DNA from: Actinomycetaceae bacterium
Lineage (GTDB): Bacteria; Actinomycetota; Actinomycetes; Actinomycetales; Actinomycetaceae
Reading direction: 5' to 3'
Assembly (NCBI GenBank): GCA_015062745.1
Contig: SUUB01000002.1
Coordinates: forward strand, 1 to 34,407
DNA: 34,407 nucleotides
Position numbers and translations under genes: made by a program. The notes under the pieces are model-generated. The model was not told the DNA's origin. It saw nothing but the letters and a program-made list of their open reading frames with translations, and did not search any database. This document shows positions 7,936 to 15,444 of this stretch, piece by piece (the first letter of the stretch is position 1; each line of letters starts with the position of its first letter).

Positions 7936-8912
7936 AGCACCGCCACCACCCGTTCTTGTCGGCGTCCCAGTAGATCCGCAACAGCGAACGCAAGTGCGGT
8001 ACTCACCATCATGAGCATTCCGATCGCCATCACCAACGCCGATTCTCGCGCGCCGATGGCCGTGACCAGGGTTGAACCCAAGCCGGGAAAGGATGTCACG
8101 GTTTCCACAACAACCGTCCCGCCCAGCAGATAGGGAACGGTCTGCGCCAAAATCTGGCAGATGCCGAACGCCATCGTCGGGAAGAGGTGCGTAAACAAGA
8201 CGCGAGAACGAGGGATCCCCGCCAGCTCGGCTTCCCGCACGTAGGCGGCGTCCGCATGCGCTCCAATCAGGGCTTGCACTCGGCGCAACAGCGCCGCCGA
8301 ACAGATGATCCACAGGATAAGCGTGGGCATGACGAGACAAATTGGATTCTGCCAGACGGTGTTACCGGCGCCCGGAACCGACAACACGGGCAGCCATCCC
8401 AGCCAGCTGCACAGAACAGCCAAAAAAGCAATCGCTACAACGAACTCCGGCACCGCAACAATCGCGACCGCGACACCGGAGATGATTCGCGACTGTCGGC
8501 GCTTCGCATTGGCACCGGTCACCAGTCCAATAGGCAGTGTAATCGTCAGCAATAGCACGAAAACGATCACCGCCACGGTCAGGGTGGCAAGCAATGAACC
8601 GCCGATGGTCTCTGCCACCGGTTTACCGGTCGCGAAAGAATTGCCGAGGTCTCCTCGCAGTACAAGGGCACCGAGCCAATCGAAGTAACGCTCAAGTACC
8701 GGGCGATCCAACCCCATCTCCTGACGGGCACGCTCAACAGCCTCCGGCCCATTGCGGCCTTCGAGGGCGGTAGCGGCATCGCCGGGAAGCGCCTGGATCA
8801 AGACAAATAGCACGACGGAGGCGATGAGGCACTGTATCAGCGCTCGCACCAAGCGCTGCACCAGCCATCTGCATGTGCTTGACCGGCGCAGCGCATCCTG
8901 CGTTTTCAGCAT
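7932..8912 (-). CDS. ABC importer permease, DppB/OppB/NikB type
   Basis: A 326-residue inner-membrane permease. The N-terminus (WLVQRLVRALIQCLIASVVL then LIQALPGDAA) is typical of DppB, as are the segments MGLDRPVLERYFDWL and RGDLGNSFATGKPV between helices one and two. The coupling helix lies near HADAAYVREAELAGIPRSRVL. It contains about six membrane helices. It starts 7 nt after the lipoprotein gene and overlaps the next permease by 4 nt, so the three are translated together. Substrates of this transporter family include peptides, nickel and metal-metallophore complexes. Confidence 0.93.
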   Translation of the reverse strand: MLKTQDALRRSSTCRWLVQRLVRALIQCLIASVVLFVLIQALPGDAATALEGRNGPEAVERARQEMGLDRPVLERYFDWLGALVLRGDLGNSFATGKPVAETIGGSLLATLTVAVIVFVLLLTITLPIGLVTGANAKRRQSRIISGVAVAIVAVPEFVVAIAFLAVLCSWLGWLPVLSVPGAGNTVWQNPICLVMPTLILWIICSAALLRRVQALIGAHADAAYVREAELAGIPRSRVLFTHLFPTMAFGICQILAQTVPYLLGGTVVVETVTSFPGLGSTLVTAIGARESALVMAIGMLMMVSTALAFAVADLLGRRQERVVAVL

Positions 8913-8919
8913 GGGGAAC

Positions 8920-10428
8920 TCAGGCGGCTGGTTCGTAGCTCGCGTCGACCAGCCACGGTATGGACTGGAAGAGGACCACCCCTTTCAAGCCGGAACGATA
9001 AGCGGTTATCTGCATCTGGTATCCCCAGATCACCTCGCCGCCAGAGTCGTGCAGTTCTTGACTTATCCGAGCCACGATTTCGTTGCGTTTCGCCTCATCG
9101 GTAGTGGACACCGCAGCCTCATAGGCGCTTCTAAGTGTCTCGGAGGTATAACCGGATACGTTGAAGTACGAATCCGGCGCTATCTGGTTGCGAAACTCAC
9201 TCAGTGGGCTACGGTTCACCCAGTAGAAAGTGAAGGCCTGCTTGGTGTAGAGCGTATCCATATCACTCAAGTAGGTCTCCGGGTCTTTCTTATCGATGGT
9301 GACGTCAACCCCTACTTCTTTGAACTCCTGCACTGCCAGTTCCGCTGCCGCAACGGAGCCGGGGACTGTATCTGAGGCCGCGATCTCAAAAGAGGTGACA
9401 CCGTGCTCGGCAAAGATTCGCCTGGCCTCCTCTTTATCGGCAACGGTCTGCTGGATCATATCGGGATATCCGGGGTAGCCCTTACCAAGAAGATCGTTAC
9501 CGATCTCGCCCGTCTTCCCCAGCAGAGTATTGACCATCTTTTCGCGGTCGAGAGTGAGCCGAAAGGCCTTGCGTACCTCTGGATCGTTGAAAGGCGCAAC
9601 TCGCGTATTGAGAACGAAGTCCATCGCTACCGCCGAGTCCAATGTCGGCTTGGGCACGACAATCTCGTCGTGTTGCGCCAAGGTAGCCACTGAGGACGCA
9701 TCCAAACCCGCCGCATAGTCAATCTCTCCACTAATCAGAGCGGCGGCCTGTGAGCTCGATTCGGGTACCGGGACCAGCACGATGGAGGGAATCTTCGGTT
9801 TACCCTTCCAGTACTTCGCATTGGCCTGCAAGGTGTATCCCGTCGTCGGATCGCCCTTCTCGACGATGTATGGACCAGCCCCAACGCCGTCGAATCTACC
9901 ACCGGGCGAGACTGTCGACATCATGCCGAGAATTGACTCGACAAAGTCCGCCACCGGCGTTTTCGTTTTCAGAACCACCACGTTGCCCTGCACACTGGAG
10001 GCCTCAAAATCGATATTCGAATACAGGGCAGCCAGGGTAGGTGACTGCGCCAGGTGAGCCAGTGAATCGAGTACATCCTGTCCAGTTACTGCCGTGCCAT
10101 CGGAAAACGTAAGTCCCTTGCGCAATGTCACGGTCCACTCATCAGAAGTATCATTCGGTTCCACAGACTCGGCCAAGGACATCACCGGCCCGTCGGCGGT
10201 CATGAGCACCAGCGAGTCGTAGACGGAGAAGAGAAGTATCATCGCGCCCGCACTAGTCGCCTCACTTGGATCGAATGTATCCGTGGGTGCGAATCTCGTA
10301 CCTATCCGCAATTCCTGCGATGCGGCGACATTCCCACCATTATCGGATGTCTTGTTCGACGAACATCCGCTTATCGCCAGTGCGGCTGCTGCCACTATAG
10401 CAACCGCACGAAGTTTCCATCTGCTCAT
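8920..10428 (-). CDS. Family-5 substrate-binding lipoprotein (peptide, nickel or metallophore type)
   Basis: A 502-residue extracytoplasmic receptor for the permease pair. The signal peptide ends in the lipobox ISGC (Cys22), so it is lipid-anchored. The mature protein has SBP_bac_5 features: PTDTFDPSEATSAGAM near the N-terminus, YDSLV, then WTVTLRKGLTFSDGTAVTG and VRKAFRLTLDREKM. I choose the ATG at 10428, with GAGGAAG in front, over the TTG one codon earlier. It follows the double ABC transporter gene by 192 nt on the same strand. Ligand cannot be read from sequence. The IrtAB/YbtPQ-like transporter next door makes a metal chelate more likely than a nutrient peptide, but that is inference. 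Confidence 0.92.
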   Translation of the reverse strand: MSRWKLRAVAIVAAAALAISGCSSNKTSDNGGNVAASQELRIGTRFAPTDTFDPSEATSAGAMILLFSVYDSLVLMTADGPVMSLAESVEPNDTSDEWTVTLRKGLTFSDGTAVTGQDVLDSLAHLAQSPTLAALYSNIDFEASSVQGNVVVLKTKTPVADFVESILGMMSTVSPGGRFDGVGAGPYIVEKGDPTTGYTLQANAKYWKGKPKIPSIVLVPVPESSSQAAALISGEIDYAAGLDASSVATLAQHDEIVVPKPTLDSAVAMDFVLNTRVAPFNDPEVRKAFRLTLDREKMVNTLLGKTGEIGNDLLGKGYPGYPDMIQQTVADKEEARRIFAEHGVTSFEIAASDTVPGSVAAAELAVQEFKEVGVDVTIDKKDPETYLSDMDTLYTKQAFTFYWVNRSPLSEFRNQIAPDSYFNVSGYTSETLRSAYEAAVSTTDEAKRNEIVARISQELHDSGGEVIWGYQMQITAYRSGLKGVVLFQSIPWLVDASYEPAA

Positions 10429-10620
10429 CAATTCTTCCTCTTTCGGTCGGTTTACTTATTACTGCGCTATTACCGCGCTGCGCGGATCCGGAGACTCCGG
10501 CCGTACGTGCAGCACCGCGTGAATGCCTGTAAACGCTGATGGTCTACGGCGCCGCGCCGTTCAAGCATGGAATGCGCTGTCTGAGGAGTGAATCCACGGG
10601 TATGCACACCCTTGTTTCCT

Positions 10621-13600
10621 TTAAACGAGTTGCCATCCACCGGCCCGGTGCCGGTAGTTCCAGAAATCTTGGTATGGACCGGGAACCTTTACGAGTTCCG
10701 TGTGCCGCCCCTGCTGCGTGACGCGCCCATCTGCACTGAGTACAACCACTTGATCCGCCGTAGCTATCGTTTCGAGTTTGTGGGCGATCACCAGTAGGGT
10801 CGACGTGCGCCGTAACTCATTCATAGCGGCAACCACATTCGCTTCGTTTTCTGCGTCCAGCGCACTGGTAGCCTCATCGAAAAGCACGATAGGAGCACGT
10901 TTGAGCAGTGCTCGGGCAATGGATACCCGTTGGCGTTCTCCGCCGGAGAGTGCTCGCCCACCCTCCCCTACTCGTGCCTCCCAGCCCCCGGGTAGACGGT
11001 TTACAATCTCTGTCACACCGGCCAGGTCGGCTGCCCAACGAAGCTGTTCATCAGTCGCCTGAGGATCGCCCAGCCGAATATTGGCTTCCAGGGTGTCGTC
11101 AAAGAGGTAAACATCCTGAAAAACCATCGAGAGCTGCTCCATCAGGTCTTCGCTAGTAAGCTCTCGAACATCCGCACCGCTGACACGCACGCAACCAGAA
11201 TCGACGTCGTAAAACCGGGCCACAAGCCGCGCAATCGTCGTCTTACCGCTGCCGGAGGGGCCGACGACGGCGCACATTGTCCGGTTCGGCACCCGAAGTG
11301 ATACACCCTGCAGCACAGGTACCTCGTCCGCATAGCCGAAATCGACATCGACAAGCTCCACGCTTCCGGGCGCAGTCAGCCGCTTAGACTCCTGCGGCAC
11401 GGATAAGATCGGCGCATCCATCACCTCATCGAGGTGTGCCATCATCTGTCTGCGCTCCTCCATTGCCATAACACCGGATCCCAGATCCTCCAGCATCGTG
11501 GTAAAACGGAGGGACATACCAATGGTCGCTATGGTGCCGAGCGGCGAAAGCTGGCCGGAAACTGCGAGTTGCCCCGAAACAACGATCATCCCAACCACGA
11601 CAACCTGTACGAAGACGCCATTAAGAACCATACCGGCCGATTCCCACCACAGTGCGCGATGGGCGGCTTTGTCTCCAGCAGTGAAGGATTGAATGAGACG
11701 CGGATAGCTCGCACTGGCATGGCAGGATCGTAGGGCGCCTTGGCAACGGCTGAACTCCACAATCCGTCCCGCCATCTCGCGCTCATGTGGCTCTACGATG
11801 GCTTTGCCACGGTTCACGAGCCGTCGGGACAACCGCAGGAGGAGGGCAATAGGAGGCGCGGCAAGAGTCAGTAACAGGCCCAAATGCCAGTCCCAGAACC
11901 ACGAGCCGCCCCAGATGACCAAGCAACTGGCGACCGTGGACGAGATCCGGTACAGGTAATGCGCGGCGGACTCCGCCAGTGACATCATCTCTTGGGAGAC
12001 AGCGCGCGAGAGCGTTCCAGCCGAGTCAGCACTGAACCAGGATAGCGGCAAACGCGCTACTTTATCCCCGATAGCATCGTGGATATCCCGGATAAAGCCC
12101 AGCGCACCGAGAAATCCACGCCGTTGACCGAAGTAGTCCAAGACCGCAGCAAGAAGAGCACAGACCGCTAGTGCTATCATCCAGCCAGCAAAATTCAATC
12201 CCCAGTATGAACTGCCCGTTGCCAGCGCAACGGAAGCTGGCAGTAAGACGAGTAGCGCGGCACCCGATACCGTTCCGCAGATAAAACCGAGAGCGATGCC
12301 CCCGATCAGGTTACGCCACGACAACCCTGTCATAAGACGCCGGTAGTGTGCTAGCAACGAGCCGCCGATGCGGCCACCTGCCGTGCCATTGAGTGCCGTG
12401 ATGCTACTTATATCATCGCGGCTGTCGGAAATATCGGCATGCGTCACAGCGTGTGTTTCGGCCTGGGACATCAGCGCTCCTCCTGCTCCGCTCGCACTCA
12501 GTGGAGTATCCCGGGCCATTCGCACGGGTTTCTCACCAGCGGCGTTCTGCTTCTGCAGGTGAGATCCGGCAGCTGCTGGATTATCCGGATCCAAGCCATT
12601 TGCGCGCAGCAATGCGCGATAGTGCGGTTCCGCCAGCAACTCCTCATGCCTACCCATCGCCACAATGCGACCACGCTCCATAACAACTATCCGATCCGCA
12701 CCCCGAATAGCCGCTGGACGGTGGGCAATTACCAGCACGGTGCGTCCTCTTACCAGTTCGGACAGCGCCTGCTGGATCTCGGCCTCGGACTCGGGATCGG
12801 CAAAGGCTGTAGCTTCGTCAAGCAGCAGCACCGGATTATCGAGCAGAAGAGCGCGGGCAATAGCGATACGCTGTTCTTGACCCCCAGAAAGCGCCGTCTC
12901 CGTGCCAAGAATCGTGTCGTACCCGGCGGGAAGTGCCATGATATCATCGTCAATCCGAGCAACGGCAGCCGCAGCCCGTATTTCCTCCAGCCTTGCGTCC
13001 GGTCGGCCCAAGGCGATGTTCTCGCGGATGGACGCGTTGAGTAGCTGTGCATCCTGCAGCACAAAGGAAACCGTGTCGTAAAGCGCACTCTCATCCATAT
13101 CCCGCAGGTCAACACCGCCGATACGTATAGCACCGCTGGCTGGATCAGCAAACCGGGCAATAAGTGTGGCGAGGGTGGATTTTCCCGAACCGGACGGCCC
13201 CAACAGCGCCGTCACCGTCCCCGGCTCCAGGACGAGACTGGCGTTATCGACAGCAAGCGTATCCCCGTACGAAAAGGTCACCTGTTCAATGTCCACCCGC
13301 GCATTCGCCGGACGGTGCGGATCATCGGTGTCGGAAAGAACCGGGGTCTCGAGTATGTCACATAGTCGTAACGCGGCGGCGCCGGCTAGTTGGTACGACC
13401 AGCTGATTGACGCGATGGTAATAAGGGCTCCGGGCAGTGCCAATCCAATCAACGTCGTTGCAAGTAGTTGCGGAAGAGTAACAAACCCTGCTTGTAAGAG
13501 TAGCGATCCGCCGCCCAGATTGACCAACAGCAACACGGGAATGGACACCCAGACATAGGAGAGACAGCTTATCGTCAGCAGGGGCATCGACCACGCATGG

Positions 13601-14400
13601 TAGAAGTCCGCATAGTCCTTGGCCGCATTCCGGTAGGCGGCATGCGCACGGCCCACCACCCCGAAGGCCTTCACCACGGAGATACCGGCAACGAATTCCG
13701 CCATGGTGGAGGAAACCGCCGCTAATTTGCGGTCCATTTCCACGGTTTTCTCGTTCATGCCACGCAGCGTGAAGGAGTACGTCAGGATGTATAAAGGAAT
13801 CGTTCCCACAGACAGCAGGCCGAGACGCCAATCGACCCAGAACGCATAGGCGAGAAGAGCTAGCGGCTGCACGATGGCATTGAGCCGCTCAATGGGGGCA
13901 TGGGCAATAACGGTGTGCACGGTAACGGTGTCGTCTTGCACAGCCTTCCGTACCCGACCTGATGTCGCCGCCGTGAAATAGGACAGCGGCGCGCGTGCCA
14001 GCCTTTGAACGATTTGCCGCCGCAGGTAGTCACGCAGGGTGAGGTCGGCGAAATGCGTGATGAGCATAGCCACAAAGTATAGAAATAGGCGAGCCGAGTA
14101 CATCCCAACGAGGAACACGATCACGGTCTGCACTCGCTGCGCATTCGGAGCAACACCGGATTGAAATGCTTCCAGCAGAATGTCGCCCAGGTTGACAAGC
14201 GCCATGTAGGGAGCGATCACGAGGAGGCCGGAAATGATGACGAGAAATTGCCCCAGCCGGAGCTTCCCCCGGATCGGAGCGCCCAGCCGTTTCAGTGCCT
14301 GCTGACCAGCAGTCGCTTGCTCCCGGTTATTCTGCCCCCGATTTGACTGCGACGCCGGGCTATCAACAGCCTCGCTGCCATCTGCGATCTGGACTGCCAT
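10621..14400 (-). CDS. Fused double ABC transporter (exporter fold), IrtAB/YbtPQ-like
   Basis: A 1259-residue protein with two full half-transporters. Half one has a six-helix domain (about 45-330), Walker A GPSGSGKST near 400, signature LSGGQEQRIAIA near 504 and LLLDEATAFADPESE. Half two has a second membrane domain (about 690-960), Walker A GPSGSGKTT near 1048, MVFQDVYLFDDTLEANI, signature LSGGERQRVSIA near 1150 and LFDEATSALD. The strings DEATAFADPESE and MVFQDVYLFDDTL are, from memory, characteristic of the exporter-fold transporters IrtA/IrtB and YbtP/YbtQ, which import metal-siderophore complexes. Those are normally two proteins; here they are one chain joined by a linker near 600-660. 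The ATG at 14400 follows GAGGTAG. It is first in the minus-strand cluster and divergent from the second tetR, which probably controls it. A drug exporter remains possible. Confidence 0.9.
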   Translation of the reverse strand: MAVQIADGSEAVDSPASQSNRGQNNREQATAGQQALKRLGAPIRGKLRLGQFLVIISGLLVIAPYMALVNLGDILLEAFQSGVAPNAQRVQTVIVFLVGMYSARLFLYFVAMLITHFADLTLRDYLRRQIVQRLARAPLSYFTAATSGRVRKAVQDDTVTVHTVIAHAPIERLNAIVQPLALLAYAFWVDWRLGLLSVGTIPLYILTYSFTLRGMNEKTVEMDRKLAAVSSTMAEFVAGISVVKAFGVVGRAHAAYRNAAKDYADFYHAWSMPLLTISCLSYVWVSIPVLLLVNLGGGSLLLQAGFVTLPQLLATTLIGLALPGALITIASISWSYQLAGAAALRLCDILETPVLSDTDDPHRPANARVDIEQVTFSYGDTLAVDNASLVLEPGTVTALLGPSGSGKSTLATLIARFADPASGAIRIGGVDLRDMDESALYDTVSFVLQDAQLLNASIRENIALGRPDARLEEIRAAAAVARIDDDIMALPAGYDTILGTETALSGGQEQRIAIARALLLDNPVLLLDEATAFADPESEAEIQQALSELVRGRTVLVIAHRPAAIRGADRIVVMERGRIVAMGRHEELLAEPHYRALLRANGLDPDNPAAAGSHLQKQNAAGEKPVRMARDTPLSASGAGGALMSQAETHAVTHADISDSRDDISSITALNGTAGGRIGGSLLAHYRRLMTGLSWRNLIGGIALGFICGTVSGAALLVLLPASVALATGSSYWGLNFAGWMIALAVCALLAAVLDYFGQRRGFLGALGFIRDIHDAIGDKVARLPLSWFSADSAGTLSRAVSQEMMSLAESAAHYLYRISSTVASCLVIWGGSWFWDWHLGLLLTLAAPPIALLLRLSRRLVNRGKAIVEPHEREMAGRIVEFSRCQGALRSCHASASYPRLIQSFTAGDKAAHRALWWESAGMVLNGVFVQVVVVGMIVVSGQLAVSGQLSPLGTIATIGMSLRFTTMLEDLGSGVMAMEERRQMMAHLDEVMDAPILSVPQESKRLTAPGSVELVDVDFGYADEVPVLQGVSLRVPNRTMCAVVGPSGSGKTTIARLVARFYDVDSGCVRVSGADVRELTSEDLMEQLSMVFQDVYLFDDTLEANIRLGDPQATDEQLRWAADLAGVTEIVNRLPGGWEARVGEGGRALSGGERQRVSIARALLKRAPIVLFDEATSALDAENEANVVAAMNELRRTSTLLVIAHKLETIATADQVVVLSADGRVTQQGRHTELVKVPGPYQDFWNYRHRAGGWQLV

Positions 14401-14414
14401 TCAGCTACCTCAAT

Positions 14415-14441
14415 TCAATCAAGAAAATAGTTCTTCATTGA
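14415..14441. promoter_or_regulatory. Palindromic operator candidate for the divergent TetR regulator
   Basis: The arm TCAATCAAGAA at 14415-14425 is answered by TTCTTCATTGA at 14431-14441 across a 5-nt spacer. Ten of eleven positions are symmetric. Size and symmetry fit a TetR-family site. It overlaps the predicted -10 of the double ABC transporter gene, so bound regulator would block that promoter. Confidence 0.7.
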
Positions 14442-14451
14442 GTACGGACAA
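14424..14451 (-). promoter_or_regulatory. Predicted promoter of the transport cluster
   Basis: On the minus strand TTGTCC (14451-14446) and TATTTT (14429-14424) are 16 nt apart, giving a short leader to the ATG at 14400. The -10 lies inside the palindrome at 14415-14441. Confidence 0.45.
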
Positions 14452-14514
14452 CCTTACCACACGACAGTGGATAATGGAACGTGGGAGGAAACATAAGCAT
14501 GGAGGTGTCACAAT

Positions 14515-15321
14515 ATGCGCATGGGTAACAAGACCGGCCCGAAGCCCGGATTCACCCGGAAGCAAGTGGTTGATGCCGCATTAGAGCTCGGTATCGCGGA
14601 TTTCACGCTCGGGCAAGTGGCACAGAGACTCGGAGTAGGACCGTCGGCGCTCTACCGCACTATTTCCTCTCGCGACGATCTCCTGCAGGGATGCCTGAAT
14701 CGTATCTCCGCGCGAGCAGACTTCTCCGGTCTGGAGAAGGGGACATGGCAGGACACGGTTCGTGCCTACGCTCAGAAAATGTGGGAGTTCACCGACGAAT
14801 ACCCCGGCTTGGCACGGACCCTCATGACCGTACCGTGGGCGCACCAAGCCTTCTCCCCACATATTCATACCTGCATACAGGGAATCACGGATACCGGCCT
14901 CGATCGCCCTTTTGCCGTATTCGCGGTGAAATTCGTCGGAGATACCGTCGTCAGTACACATATGATGATTGAAACGGTCCGGCAGCCCGTTACACCACCT
15001 GCATTTCCTTCTACGGTGGTGCAGGGAAACCTCGCTACTGCGCCAACCACTACCAGGACGACCAGATGTGAAACTCCCACCGGTGCAACGTTGGCGCCCG
15101 CAGATAGTCTAACTGGCTTGGATATCGCTCGACATCGCTACCAAAACCCGGCGATACGCGATGTCCTGCCCGAGGAATTCGCACCCAGTCCGATATGGGC
15201 AGGCCGGGGATGGCTGGAAACGAAAATCGAAGTGGTCATCGCGGGCATCGAAGCATTGCTGCAAGACGGCCGAGGCTTTGTTCTCGGAGCCTTCCCCAAG
15301 CTCAGTTCGAGAGAAGAATAG
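14515..15321 (+). CDS. TetR-family transcriptional regulator (paralogue of the one at 4126)
   Basis: A 268-residue regulator with the helix-turn-helix at about residues 12-57 (TGPKPGFTRKQVV, then FTLGQVAQRLGVGPSALYR). The recognition region differs from the paralogue at a few positions while GIADFTL, ALYR and SRDD are shared. Both share YPGLAR in the ligand domain and a similar C-terminus. A low-complexity Thr-rich stretch (residues about 160-190) is unique to this copy. The ATG at 14515 has GGAGGTG seven nt upstream. It is divergent from the transport operon with only 114 nt between, and the palindrome in that gap is its likely operator. Repression of metallophore-type uptake is the simplest reading. 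Confidence 0.9.
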   Translation: MRMGNKTGPKPGFTRKQVVDAALELGIADFTLGQVAQRLGVGPSALYRTISSRDDLLQGCLNRISARADFSGLEKGTWQDTVRAYAQKMWEFTDEYPGLARTLMTVPWAHQAFSPHIHTCIQGITDTGLDRPFAVFAVKFVGDTVVSTHMMIETVRQPVTPPAFPSTVVQGNLATAPTTTRTTRCETPTGATLAPADSLTGLDIARHRYQNPAIRDVLPEEFAPSPIWAGRGWLETKIEVVIAGIEALLQDGRGFVLGAFPKLSSREE

Positions 15322-15444
15322 ATGACAGAGCCCGGCCACTAGCCGTTTCACCGTCACCAAAGCACGAACAGCACAAGGGCGGACGATTCTCCCTGCGAAT
15401 CGCCACTCTTTCCTCGCGCTTACGCCTTGCCGTCAGCGGGAGCC

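Noticed and set aside
7936-8340. N-terminal extension of the second permease
   Set aside because: It lies wholly inside the first permease gene in another frame. The ATGA overlap at 7935 is the natural coupled start, and the extension has no membrane-protein character.
10432-10620. Separate promoter or terminator between the double ABC gene and the lipoprotein gene
   Set aside because: Only short GC-rich palindromes without U-runs and weak -10-like strings are seen, so I cannot support either call.
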